The notes beneath the pieces are model-generated. The model was not told where the DNA came from, made no database searches, and was given only the letters and a program-made list of their open reading frames with translations. A stretch of DNA of 64,000 bases from Larimichthys crocea (taxonomy: Eukaryota > Chordata > Actinopteri > Sciaenidae), in assembly GCF_000972845.2 (NCBI RefSeq), contig NC_040013.1, forward strand, positions 7,342,061 to 7,406,060, written 5' to 3'. Shown here piece after piece: positions 12,661 through 25,800 of the stretch (positions are counted from its first letter, which is position 1; each line of letters opens with the position of its first letter). The position numbers and the translations under genes were made by a program.

Positions 12661-15244
12661 CCCATAGAGATGGTGCTGAAAGAAATCTTAACAATACTAT
12701 TTGCAGTATCTTCATTGTAATGCACTGTAAAGAAGATGCATGTGCATTGTAATTTGTTTTCAGCCAACAGTTTTGATCCTCTTTATTTATAAGTGGGTAA
12801 TGATATGGCTATCACAATGGCTGTGCTTGTTAAAAGACTTGGTTGACGCATGAAAGGGTCAAATTTACTGGAAGCAGCACACACACTATAGTCACTGCTC
12901 TAAAAAGGGAAATGAAATGGGAATGTGACATGAAATGAGACATATGCGCAACAATCCAACCTTTACATTTCATGGAGGATTGGTGAGGTGGCAAAGGGTG
13001 GTAGGACACTAGTCTCCAGCTAGCTTTAAATCCCGAAAACAACCGTGGTCAACTCTGCACACCAGGTAATTTCAATAAACACCAATGTCAAATTTGTACC
13101 TTTATGACTGCGTTGAATAAACTAAATCTCTCTACGTCCATTTTGAATTGTTCTGGTCGGTGCACACAATATATAGCTTCTTCAAATGGTCTTAAATAAG
13201 CAAACTAGTACGAGATGGCAGTGTTTCTGTCTCCATCAAGAAATGCCAAAAGACATAAGTGTCATTGGTTATATAGAAGATGAAGTGTTATTTAGTTTTT
13301 TGGTCAAAACCAAAATAGAACATTTTCCTTCTCTGAGCATATTTTCTTTTGTGTATGTGGTACAAACCTTGGCCTACAAAACATTTTGTAAATCTTGTGG
13401 AACCAGTTCATGTGCTGTGCCTTATAGCTGCAGGGACATGGACTCTCTTCCTGCTCAACAGTCCAGCAGTTCCCCCTGCACCCTCTTTCTCTTTCTCTTA
13501 AGCACCGTCAGGCCAAAACACACTCTTGTACCATGGGATTGATGGGTGCCAATGGCTGCCCCTTCTTCTGGGAAACATTTCCTCAAATGAAGGCTTGTGG
13601 TGAAATGTTTACAATGTGGGAACTATTAGCAACCTTTAGGGAGAAACAACCCAGCATGGTGTAATCAATACTTCTTTTGTTTGTTGAACCCACACACTGA
13701 AACCCCAAGGTTTTCAGCTTCCCGGGTATATGGCTCATGGTAAATTTTGCAGTGAGGCAGCGGCTTTGTATATCTACTGTAGTGCAGTGTAATACTAGAG
13801 TTTTAAAAAAATATATAAATGCACTAAGAACTCAAGTGTAACGCTGGAATGTACTAATCGGGTTCTTGTTACTAGCACCAGGCTAACCGGAAAGCCACCT
13901 TTTAGGTCTGTAATAGTGATGGCAATTATAAGTATGATCCCCAGAGGCCAACTTTGTGGAAATCCATCCTCTGTAATAGATGCCAGCAGGGAATATTGGT
14001 GATAATGGGAGAGATCAATGAGAAAACCTGTTGTACAGAATGTGTCTGCTTTGGTACCCTAAGTTGAGCATTGGTATTTTTGTAGCCATCCCCATTTGCA
14101 ACAGCTGTACATGTGTACAACATGCTCATTTCCGTGTGGGGACACATGCATGTATGTCATGTGGTAAAGGCCTACAAAACCCTGGATACAATCAAGTGAA
14201 CTGGGTCATTCAGCAACACCTGCTATTGGAATTTGAGGATCAACACTCACGCTAGCAGCTGATTCCCTCTTTTCACTCAAATCCCAAATGTATCGAAATG
14301 ATTGATGAGTTGAACACATGCAAAGTAACTGTTTATCTCAGGCATCGTCTCACACCTCCTTGAAATTAGTCTCTCATATACCTTTGTTGTATTTAGCTTT
14401 AAGCTTGCTCTCAACTGCATGCAGTCCAGTAGACATCGGCAGTAAAAAGTGCCATGCACCTGTTCCCTCTTTGGCTTCCTCCAAAGTCCACAACAACTGG
14501 GCTCAATGCCGAAATCGTTGGGGCTGAACTGAGACAGGTTTGCCAGTGGATCCCCTGTAGTTTTCTGTTTTCCCAACCAAATATCCTTCAGCAATGAAGG
14601 TATTTTCATGTGCCTTTGAAAAATACAACATTTAGGACCAGGCGTGTGAGATAGAAGAATTTCTCACATTCAGTTTCACACATTTAATTGAAATGCAGTC
14701 TTTTCACTGCAAGTATTGAACCTCGAAGATGTAAAAGAAGACATTTCATGGAAAGGTACAGGAGTGCGCACCTGCTGTTATGGTTTCAGATGTCTTCAAA
14801 GCAGGCAGGTGGGTTATGTTTAATGAGGTAGTCATTAATTTATTCTTGGCAGTAAGGTTACATGCCTAGTTAGAGTGATACAATTACTCAGAAAAATATT
14901 TTATTTCATTCATTCACTCTGAATAAAGTCATTGTGGCAATGTCAAATAACCTAAGGTTAATAAATGTACATGGCTTTTTTTCTCATGGTATGGCTAAAT
15001 GTACATCTTGAAATTTTACATGGACAACACTTTTCTTTTTCGTTAATTACAAGTGTTCTACTAACCTTCATAGATGAAATTCAAACCTTAGAAAGACGCC
15101 CTGATAAGCTGTTTTCAGAAGGGAGAGGGCATAGCCAACTAGACGTGTCTGCCAACTAGGAGTGGACAGCTGTGAACATGAGAGCCATAACAGTAGCTGT
15201 GTGCTTTTCCTTTTTTAGCAAACCTACTGTTTGATACCACAGTA
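12661..15244. other. non-coding stretch, nothing recognised
   Basis: About 2.6 kb without a supportable gene, RNA or repeat family. The longest plus-strand frame near 13186-13542 (118 codons) starts at TTG or GTG rather than ATG and shows no domain. Confidence 0.55.
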
Positions 15245-15279
15245 GTGTGTGTGTGTCTGTGTGTGTGTGTGTGTGTGTT
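15245..15279. repeat. TG microsatellite
   Basis: An alternating TG tract of about 35 bases with a single C interruption. It is the longest dinucleotide TG tract in the window and is expected to be length-polymorphic. Confidence 0.95.
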
Positions 15280-16931
15280 GCATGAATTACAGCCAGTATT
15301 TCATAACATTTTACATGATCAGTGGGTGTTCCACGTTAAACTGTGATCTGATTATATTGGCTGTTAATGTGACAATTATGTCGAAGGTGCTCAGTCTATA
15401 TATGCAATTTATATAGAAGACATTAAGTACATGATGTACGATGCATGTCACCATTCCGCATTAGGCTGATTGATCAGTCAAGTAAAAGAAACCACAGAAA
15501 AAAACAGATTGTGTGGGCCTCGGGTCTCACCAAATATACATACATCTAAAGCACATTTAACCCTAATCACATATCCACACACAATATAAACAATATATAT
15601 ACACACATTTGGATCAATGCATTTAAAGCTATGTTGACTTACCGGCACTTCTGGTGACTGGTAACTGCAAGCTGTGACAGCTTCTGTTTGTTTTGTTGAA
15701 ATTTAAACTGGAGTTAAAAGACTTGTTGGATCCTGAGGGAGTTGTTGTTGCTTGAGTTGCATTGTGGGTAATGTCGGCACAAATTTAAGGCAAGGTTTTG
15801 TGTTACTCATGAACTCACTTTAAAATGGCCTTTGTTTGGATGTTATGTTTTGCTTGTTTAATGTGCTTTCCCAGTTCACAAGGTGATGCCAAATGACACG
15901 CTTCAGTATATATGACCATAGACCACTTAGAGCCCGAAGGGGACACTTGCCCACATTTAGCTCATATTTACTCTAACCTTGACATTGTATCCTTTCCGCT
16001 ATTTATCTCCATATGACAATGTTACTACACTCCTAATATGGTCCCCTTACAGAGGTGCTCATAGTTGCATGCCTATGCCACTGACATTGATTTAGTTACA
16101 AAATTCAATGCACTTAACAGCTGAATTCTCCACAGCAGAGTCATACCATCAGTCCGTTGCTTAACACTGTGCACCAACAACTGAAAATTGGTTCTGTGTC
16201 TGAACTGTGTGCTGCTGCCAAATCAATCTCCTGGTGGTTTACAACACCTTAGAACTGTTGACAGTTGGCTGGCAGGTATATGACCTGGGATTAAAAGGAC
16301 AAAAGACATGTGATTAATCCCCTAAATAACAAAAACGATCAGTACTTGTTTACGACCTTGCTGTAGACACAACAAATGTGTATCACCAATACAAGAGAAT
16401 GCAATCAACAGTGATCCAAAGAAATATAGGTCCAACTTGCAAATCTCCCATGAAATCCACATGTTGAGCATGCCGTGTTATGCAAATATTGATATTTCAG
16501 GAAAGGGTTTTTAAATTTTTCCTTAGGGAGCTCTAAGCACATTGTAAACAAGGTCAGATCAATCTGGCCAGTTAGTTATAAACAAAGTCTCAGCCTTTCG
16601 TCATCATGACATAAGATAGACGCCGATGGTATTAGTCAGTCCTGTCGGTAAACACTGGTGCTCCAAGAGTGGACAAAGCTACGCTCTGATTCTTGAACCA
16701 ACTTGGTGTTGTGCTTGGACTTAACGTTGTATACCAAAGGCAACCAGAGAGAAAGTGCCCGCTGTCTATGACACCCTTGAATACCTCCACCCTCTCTCAG
16801 AACACTACCTCATACTGTACACTGCCAGCACTGATCCTATACAGTACATACAGCCTCTTGGTTTCTTTATTTGACCGAAATGCACAAGTTGAAACACATA
16901 AGTTGATGTTTCACATTTGTGTTTTAAGAGA
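15280..16931. other. non-coding stretch, nothing recognised
   Basis: AT-rich sequence with a TATA/CACA-rich patch near 15560-15610. No gene, RNA or family-level repeat is visible. Confidence 0.55.
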
Positions 16932-17115
16932 ATAGTTTAGCATTTGGGAAATATGCTTATTAGCCTTCATGCCACATTAGATAAAAACATAACCTAAATA
17001 AATAAACATAAATAAACATGAAATTACGGGCAAGAGATTCTTAATTTAGCAGTAAGACCGGAAACCTCTAAAGTTCACAAGTTAACACACTTCATGTTTG
17101 TGAGCTTGTTTCTTA
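16932..17115 (+). mobile_element. family F repeat, decayed copy
   Basis: Begins with the recognisable 5' phrase tagtttagcatttgggaaat followed by atgcttattagcc. It later shows the 'agaccggaaac' phrase and a tail reading caagttaacacacttcatg, which corresponds to the 'ctcactaattaacatgttatatc' module seen more clearly at 48.8 kb. The middle has diverged. The family is a short, non-coding teleost repeat that recurs at least eight times in this window. I do not know its formal name, and the strand follows the orientation of the 48.6-kb copy. Confidence 0.5.
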
Positions 17116-19092
17116 TGTTGTTACAGTTGGACACAGTGAGCTGATTCCTGTGTTTTCTCATTCAACTCTTGGCATCTGTTGTAGCTGTAGAAAATCTGAC
17201 TGAGAAGAGTTTTATATTAAATATTTTATAGTGGGGCAGGTAGTTATAATAATAGGTTCTTCAAACTTCACAATGAAAACACTACTAAAACACACATAGT
17301 TTAATCAAATCTGTTTTCTGCCCCTGAAAGAGCTAAATGCATGCAAGAATCTTAACAAGTAATGGCTAAACCATGGAAGCTGGATCAGGGATGCCTAATA
17401 GGTCACCCTTCCATTCTTCTTTCAAGTCTTGGCCAAGAGGAAAATCTAACATAGGTAGACGATGTTTCATCATTCAAGAATTAATTAGAGACAAAGCTGT
17501 GAAAATGTGCAGGTCACACTTGACTTGACACCATGCTGATTATCTGTCTTTTGAGCACAGGAATTTAATTCATTAAGCACTTTTTGACCACCAAAATTTA
17601 GTTAAGACATTTTTTTTTCTAATGTGACTATTTCCCGATCAAGCAAGACCCTAATGAACTAGTTTGATCTGGAACCACTAATGCAACGCCAGACATCCCC
17701 CCCTGTACTTTTTTTATCATTTCAAGAGAAACACATTCTAGTATCACATTTAATTAAGTACTCAATGTGGTCTTTGTGTGGCATTTTAAAGCGTAGACAG
17801 TCGTGGTAAGGTCGGGCACAAGGCTGTAAGGTTAGAAATAGTGCCCCAGGGACGGACAGCACCGAGTTAGAACTTGGCGTTGATCAGATGGAGCTCAGGT
17901 TACTACCAGCTGCCCACCCAGATTTGCTGGCAGGTTAAAGTGTCCATAACCAAATCCCTGCCAACAGTGAGCTCAAGCCCTGAGGAGAGTATTGTGCCTC
18001 TGGCACAACCTGATGTTTAGCTGCAGCAAAAGTCATGATGGAGGAGACTTAAACGATGATACTATGCCTAGGTTAGGAAAGCCACAAATCAAAGGTACTC
18101 CGCCCATGGAAAGAGATGCCCCATAAAGTGCTGGGAAATGTGTGTTTGCAAAAATTAAATATAAACCATGATGGAGAGCATTTTGTACAAGGGATTTGGG
18201 GAATTTGAAAAAAACTGTATTTCTTTGTGCAATGTAAAATAGTTTGTACATTATGTGCTCTTGGTCTTCTTGTGTATGTGCTTGTTGCGTTAGGTCTTCC
18301 TCAAACACTTCAGTAGCTGCTTCTTTCACAAAAAAATGTGTGGAAAGCTTTATTGGACATGGAAAGTAATGGACTTGTCAGGCAAATACACAATCTGTCT
18401 GTGCACTGGTGTATTGACCCCGGGTATGCGGAAACTAATAACTTTTGTGGGAAATAAACTTGGTGGACCAAGCAGCAAACCTTTTGTGATTTTTAGAATT
18501 CCAGGTTGAGTCTTGCATTCACTTGTAGTTAATAGAGCTTGAAATTAAACAGCAAAACTGCAAGTGAACTGTTTTCTTGTTTCATGATCTCTGCCTCTCT
18601 TCAGCATCCCCGCTTTCATTGCCTTTCCATCTTCATGCACCATGTCCTCAGAACCCCCGCAACTGTATTCTTTTTCATTAACTTTAATCAGAGTTCATTA
18701 AGCACTTTTTTATTTGATTTTGATTCTGGTCAATTGGCTTATGATGGCCCTCTTGTTGGGCATTGCTCGGTTTGTATTTGTAGCGCCATGGCAACGAGTT
18801 GGGGTCCAGTGAGGGTGTGTGTTGGGTGGACTTTCGAAGCACCCATGCTCGTTCAATGAAAGGCCAACATTGTCAGCATCCCAAAGATCCCTTTGTGTGT
18901 GGATATGTTTGATGGGGGCCTTGTCATCTTCATGAGACAGCATGTTTGTTGACTCACGACAGGAGGCTTTTGTGAGTGAGTCACTACAAAAGGCAGTTTG
19001 CCCCAGTGCCAGAACTTCTGTCTCTTCTCTTCTACTTCTGTCAGTTACCTCAGATTATGAGCCCTTAAAATGATGATATTTTTATCCATGCT
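17116..19092. other. non-coding stretch, nothing recognised
   Basis: About 2 kb of unique-looking sequence. An AP-1-like tgagtcac lies near 18979. No gene or repeat is supported. Confidence 0.55.
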
Positions 19093-19480
19093 AGAGGCAT
19101 AGTAGCTCAATGGACAGCCGCGTCAGTCGGTTGGTCAGTCCACAACATGGATTGGATGTATTGGCATGAGGTTTTTGTAAAGACATTCATGATCCACAGA
19201 GAACTTTACTGACTTCGATGACTTTTCTTCTTGTGACATATTCATCAAATTTTTGTTTCTTTAATACTTTTCTTTTATGATTAAATAGCTGCAAACTAAT
19301 GACATTCCCATTACCTGTACATTTTGTTTACTGCTTATTAGCAAATGTCACATGAAACTAAGATGGTAAACATTTTATCTGCATACTATCAGCATGTTGG
19401 TATTATCATTTTAAGCATTTTACATGCTGATGTTAGCATTATGTCAGTATTACTGTCCCTAATTACAGCCTCCCAAGTAA
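19093..19480 (+). mobile_element. decayed teleost repeat (ggattg...atgaggtttttgta type)
   Basis: In order, the copy shows: cggttggtcagtccacaac; a phrase with ggattggatgtattggcatg followed by aggtttttgtaaagacattc; cttcgatgacttttc; caaactaatgacattcccat; tgcttattagcaaatgtcac; aaactaagatggtaaacatt; a run of 'catgctgatgttagcatt' words; and ctaattacagcctcccaag. This order matches a long non-coding repeat I remember from many percomorph genomes, with several internal deletions. It has no coding frame. The family's formal classification is unknown to me. Confidence 0.75.
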
Positions 19481-22400
19481 CAATGAGATTTCCTTCAGTC
19501 TAATAAAAGATGGTTTCACTGCAATCTGGAGAAAGCTGCATTTAGATTACAGATTACATTTTTATTGAGTCATATCGTTTGATTGAAAGAGGACCCAGCC
19601 CTTAAAGAGGTGCCACAACCCTTGTCAGTCTTAAATCCTGTCATCTGGAGATGGTGCTATGAGTGAACAAGTGGCCACTGTGGAGCAGGGGGCCTGCTGG
19701 AATCACTCGAAACTTTGGTGGAGTTATTTGTGTCTGCCCTGATCCATCCTATGCACAGCTCATGGTATCAAGTGTTGTGAGTGTGTGCATGTGTGTAAGG
19801 GGTGGATTTGATACGGAAGTTGAGATTTTGTGTATGTCTTTGCAAGGGGAGTTGGTCGCCGTTGAGGTACGAGAGCAGCTGGTAACTCCACTCTCTGTTT
19901 GAAATGTCTGGCGCTGAACCCAGAGTTAGGACTCCAGCCATTCATTCCCAGTGAGAGCAAACACAGCCAGGTCAATATCTGCCATCATGGCCACTCCGGT
20001 CTTTTGGCCCGCAGGTCTCAGAGGAGGGAGTTTTTGACTAGTTGTCTAGTTTGGCAGTACAGTATTTAATGTTGAGACTAAGGCTACCCAAAGAGAGGCT
20101 TGTGGGTCAAATTTGGCTCTCAATTTAAGTTTTTGTTGGCATTCCAACAAGTTGCTAAAAAAGCAATACGGTTTCTTTATTTTGTCTAGTTAAATGTAAT
20201 TTAGCAATATCTGAGGTGTATTTTGATTGCCTCAGGCACGTTAACAAACATTTTGGTGACCAAAGCAAATATTCTTTCTATTGCATTTCAAGATTATCAA
20301 GGACCAGTTGAATTTCAGGCCAATGGCTATATTCTCATTTCTGCAATTAACCTTGCATGCCAAGCTTTGGCATTTTAATTTGAATTTGTTGTTGTATGAT
20401 TTTTCATGCAACACACATTATAGAATTGGAAAAGGAGTGCTAAGAAAGTAGACAATAGTGTGAGCTGGCTGCATTCACTGTGCAGGCAGTCACATTAATC
20501 TCTGTGATCAGTAAGAGTCTTCCCATCTGTCAGTGTGTGGCCTGCTGTGATTAATGGTGAGGAAATTATCCCCTGTTTGACTGAGTACATTGAAATTGCC
20601 TGATCGACTCAGGGCAGGTCAGAAGGCCTTTAACTAGTTTGTCTTGTGTCACGCAGTAAATGAGGCAATTAATGGAAGAGCCACATTAGTTGTTCGGTTG
20701 AAATCTACCCAAATGAATCTCTGTTCTTTCTTTTCAGGAGTCTGTGTGACTCTGAATGGACCATATGGTAATGTCAGATGATATCATACAATACTCCTGT
20801 AAGTAGGAGTAAGAGTCCCAAGATTTTATAGGCATTTGCAAGATGCTAAAAGTTCTTCGGCCATGAAATGCCCTTAAAACTGGCACAGAAATTGATTCAC
20901 TCTTGGTTCACCGAACACATTCAAGAAAAAGGTCCTTTTGAGGGGAAAATAAAGCAACAAGCAGTCACCACTTCCCACCATTGTCCCTCAGGCTGTGTGG
21001 AATTGACTGACAAGGTTTTCAGTTTCAGACCCCTCAAAGCTGTCAACATCAGACCTCATCTGCCAGTTGCTTACCACATGGCCCGTTCGTAAGCACAGAC
21101 ACATTTCTTCTTTTGACCACAAACATTACCTTGCTGTTTTGACCCCCTTTTGTTGCCCAAACCGCGGCTCATATGGGGCTCATGGGGCTCATCCCAGAAT
21201 GTTTTAAATCTGACACAGGAGCAGTTGTTTCAGAAGCTCCTTTCTTTTGGACAATTCTGCACCACCCCTCAAGAAATGCCATCAAACAGACATCAAACCT
21301 CCCCAGTGCCTCATCTTGCACTATCCCACCCTGCTGTGGATTCGTAGCTGTTACCCAAACTCACAAGACAAGGCCATTACTCACATCTGCCACAACTGAG
21401 CCTAGGTCACAAACATGTGTCAACTGAGCACGGCACTCAACCTGGCATCAGGATACCAGAGCTCCTGAGCTTTTTCACCACTGCTGACACTAACGTCTAC
21501 AAGCACCTCAGGAGAACCGCCCAGTTTGATTTATGATGAAGTGATTCTGTTACATAGACTATGTTTGCAGCATGTATTTACTCTTCAAGTGCTGTTGCTG
21601 GATCTACATCAGAGGGTAGAGTTTTGGAATAGATCAGGGAGGATGCTTCAGAGGCTGAGTCAGCCAGTATTCACACCTGTTATTTAGTGCCATATTAAAT
21701 TCTTAATCCTCTGTACCATCATTACGCAACATACCAAAATAAATCCATGCATAGTTTGTTGATCTCATTGCCTGAAGGACAAATACCAATACAGATAGAA
21801 AGATCTGCACATTACCGACATAAATTAGGTCAACAAATAGCTCCTTAAATTTTGTCTTACTTTACTTTAAAACATCAAAATGTAGATGAATTTCAGTTTC
21901 TTGAACAATAGTGCCTTTTTATCACTGCCATTGTGTCCATTGGTGACATGTAGTGGACAGATGGCGGGAGTGAGTGCAGATCACAGTCAAGGTTCCCATG
22001 TGCCAACCCAGACGTTGTTCTGCCAGTGACAGACAAGGCGATGTGCTATATTTCATGGTTTAGGTGCCATGTCTGAACCGACAGCTGACCCAGTCATACA
22101 GTTTAGTGTGTTGTGAACACACGCCTGGAGCACAGGCAGCCCTAACCATATATCTATGAATGACACAAGGTTATTATCACCAAAACAAAGATGGTCATTC
22201 ACTCAGTTTCACCTGTGGTATATACTATATGCGTGCCTATTAATTTATCTATAGCTGGTATTCCTATCTTTTTGCCATTTTTGCAACATGATAGCACACT
22301 TTAATGAGTTCCTAGCACGTTATTTTAGAACAATTCTGTGACCATTTTTTGGACAGCAGTGGTATAAATCATTTTTGTGTTATTTTTTTCTTCTTTGTTG

Positions 22401-23889
22401 CACTCAAGGCACTTATATTCCTGCAATAGCTCTTCTAAAAATGATCCAAGTAGATCATTTGGCTGTCAGGAAAATTAATAGGCAATGTCTTTGGGTTTTG
22501 AAGTGTCAGCTGGATTAAAACAAGCAATTTGTATATGTCCCCGTGGACTCTAAGACAGACTGATTGTTTCATTTGAAACAAACAATGTGCACATTCATTG
22601 AAAATTCTTAATTGCAGCCATGTACCGCCATTATCTCCATGTAATCTTTCCTCAGAAATAAACTGTCTCATACAAACATGTTATGATTCTGGGAACATGT
22701 TTTAACATCTGAAACCACAATGTTGTGATATGAAGTAATTTGGGCTGGTCAGAATGTCAGCTTTGATGATGGACTGAGTTATATTGGGCAGACAGAAGAA
22801 AACTTGACAAAGTCTCCTTGTAGCTTGCAGCGAAACTGGCAAGAATTCTAGTCCTTTTTGACCGAGCACTCCGTATGACTAATACATGAAAATAAAGCTG
22901 AAACCCATTGAATAATTTCTTTAAATTTCCACATTGCATCTGATCTACATGACTTTAAAGTTAACTATTTGCATTATGACATTTTGAGGTCTCCTACGAG
23001 ACCTAACTTGAATAAGTGCTGCCTTGTGTGCCAGAAAAACTGATAAATCAAAAAGGGAAATCATTTGCAATCCTTCCACAAACACACACACACCATCCAA
23101 TTTCCTCAGCCGGTGTACTCACAGAGAGAGCAGTGTTTCTTCTCTATTTTTCTCAGTATTAATTGAAAAGCACAGCATGATTGCATTTCATTTTGTTTAG
23201 AAACTGTGATGTTTGCCACTGAGAGACCTCTCACAAATAAATAGATAATGCCGGGTGACAAGATGCAAGAGTTTGCAACTCAGAATTGGAAATAACTTGT
23301 GCCATGGCTATTTTTGAATTTTGATAGTCACCACAATTCATGCTGCTTATTAGCAACTAACTGGTCTTCAGCTATTGCACTTCATTAACTACATTACAAA
23401 GCTGGATTTATTTGGATAGTTCAGTACCTTTCCCCACTCATCTTGAAGAACATTTAAGTATATGTCGAGTTCCATTTTTACTGCCAGTTTTCTTACTGTG
23501 ATGCTCTTTGGCCTTGAAGTAGAACAAAGGAGACCATAGTCGGTATCAGCCAAGTGTGTCATTGAATGCCCTCTGCTCATATAACAGTTTTCCACAGGAG
23601 AAGGTTGTAGCATGTCTCCCATGATTAATTGTGATGATTATAACATTACTGCATAAAAAACAATACCTGCCACGCAAGTAGAATATAATGAAAAAAAGTA
23701 TCGAGAGTGTGCCCTCAAGGAAGGGCATACTAATCTATATTACTTAGCTGGTTTAATTTATAGTGTCTAAACATCAACACTTTCAAGGTATACTCACATT
23801 TGGCTTATTTGCTTTTTTTTTGTTTTTAAGAGAAATGAGAAAATCAATAGCAATTTTGACTGTGTTTATTACAGCGGTAGTTCCCAAGT
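19481..23889. other. non-coding stretch with one acceptor-like site
   Basis: About 4.4 kb with no supportable gene. At 20720-20737 a pyrimidine-rich tract ends in ttttcag. It is followed 30 bases later by a gtaatg that could serve as a donor, but a 30-base exon is too short to call. A tandem of 'tggggctca' words lies at about 21170-21190, and a 7-bp-stem hairpin (aggtctc/gagacct) lies near 22987-23004. Confidence 0.5.
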
Positions 23890-23960
23890 ATATTAGCTTA
23901 CCTTAGCACAAAGATTGGAAGCCGTGGGGAACAACTAGCTCTGTCATAGGTTTCTAATTG
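23890..23960 (+). mobile_element. family F repeat fragment
   Basis: Only the internal module is recognisable: ttagcttaccttagcacaaa, then gattggaagcc and gaacaactagctctgtc. It corresponds to the 'ttagctcagcaaaaagactg' module of the 48.6-kb copy. Flanking parts have decayed beyond recognition. Confidence 0.45.
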
Positions 23961-25653
23961 CTCCAAAGTCTGCTTATTTACAGCAGTTAACTTACACATT
24001 GGAGCTAATTAATCACCAACACCTGTGCTCAGTGGATGCACATTAACTTATTAGCTAACTAGCTAACAAGATACAACAGGTTAGAGCTGTTTTAGGTGTA
24101 TTAAGGGTGTTTTTATACTTATGGTGGAGGTTAGCCATTTCTCCTGGCTTACAGTGCCAAGCTAGACGATATGTCTCGGACTTTTGTGCTGAAAAGACAG
24201 AGGAACTTCTTCAACTGACTCCTGGTAGGACAACTAATTAGCAGGTATAAACCCAAAATGTATTTTCCTTATGATGTCATTTCGATTCATTTCAATGCTG
24301 CATTGGCCACTAGAGCAGCTGAACAGGCTGTAAACAAGCAAAACATCGACACATTATCACCTAAGAGTTAGAATTGTGAACGCGTTAGCAAACAGTTGCA
24401 GTTACGTACATCCAGCATACAAGGAGCAACATTAGCGACAGGTTTCTGGCCGATATAGTGCCCCACAAAAACATATACACAGCTTCACTGGGCACTCATT
24501 TGTGAGAAAAGGAAAAAAAAAAGAAACAGATTTGGAATGTTCGACGTAAAGTTTGCTTTCTTATTAAACTTTTTAAAAAAGAAGATGAAAGAAGCCACTT
24601 ACCAAGGTTTTCTTGAAGACATTTGTTTATTTTGACAAAACCACAAGAGCCAGACAAGTGGATGCTTGACAAGTGCAATAGAAAGATAATAAACAGTAAT
24701 TCTTGGAGCAGAGGGTTTTCTTGCAGAAGTATTCTCTTGCAGAGGCAGTCATCTATCCAGTTGTTTAGGGTTTAGTGTTTCTTGAAACCTTGCAGGGAAA
24801 CGGCTGTCCATGGTGAATTATTTCCATTATAAAACATGTGCTTGATAATTGCTCAAATACTCCAACTCTTACTTTAGTTTAGCCTGTTTTTTGTTGGCAT
24901 TCTTTGATAATTTCTTATCAATATGTGCAACGAATATATATTATTTTAAAGATGAAAGGTCAGACAGTTAAATTTAAAATGATAAATGACTTCTTTCATC
25001 TGGCCTAACATGTACACAAAACATGAATCTTGAATAATCTTTGGCCGTATGCATCATTCCTCAAAGTTTGGGACATGAAGGTGCATGTATATCTTCAAGA
25101 CAGTATCATGAAATCGTTTTTCCAAGTTGGTTTAAGCTGGAATTCTGTCTTCCACCCTAGCATTTGGTTTTCCTTTAAAGTACAATCTGGAAGGAAATAT
25201 CTGGGCTGCTGTGCCTCAGTTCAACGAAAAGGCAACATTGACTGTACTTAAAAGACTCATCCTCAAAAACCAAGACAGGAGCCAACATCTGGTGGCCTCA
25301 CTCCTCCTCCATTGATGAGTAAAGGACGTTATGTTGTGGGAAACCAAAATCTTGCAGCATCCTATTATGATAAAAAAAAAAAAGAAAAGAAAAATGCATA
25401 AAAACAGCTGGATGAAAATAGAACTTGGAATCCAAGCTGTGTAAAATTGTAATCAATGTAACATCTGCCCACCACATGAAACATTAATATAGCTTACAAG
25501 TTATATGATAGTTTTAGGCCAAATTAATATTAATGAAATATTAATGTAAAACGGATTACTCTATTAGTGCCAAATTGTGAAATCATGGCAAATTAATGCC
25601 AAAGCAAGGAGCTAGAATTGAGTCAGCAGCCAGCTTATATGAATATGAAGGTA
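23961..25653. other. non-coding stretch, nothing recognised
   Basis: AT-rich sequence with A runs near 24505-24525 and 25368-25383. No gene or identifiable repeat was seen. Confidence 0.55.
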
Positions 25654-25800
25654 AAGGTCGAGTCTGTAGGTTTTAGTGGCGCCTAGTAGTGAAGTTGTAG
25701 GCAAATGAATACTCTCCCACGTCTCATATTCTCCTTTCAAGCATGTAAGATACACTAATGAAAACATACTAATGAATATTGTATTCCATTCCTGCAGAGA
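25654..25800 (+). mobile_element. family G MITE-like repeat, internally deleted
   Basis: One edge reads gtctgtaggttttagtggcg followed by cctagtagtgaagttgtagg. The other module reads acactaatgaaaacatacta then atgaatattgtattccattc. Both are parts of a teleost non-coding repeat whose ends carry a 'tgtgtaggatttagtgg' word. The long middle seen in other genomes is missing here. A second copy in opposite orientation lies at 48990-49255. Confidence 0.6.

Noticed and set aside
20720..20770. Acceptor-like ttttcag and donor-like gtaatg 30 bases apart
   Set aside because: A 30-base exon without neighbouring exons or a recognisable product cannot be supported from sequence alone.
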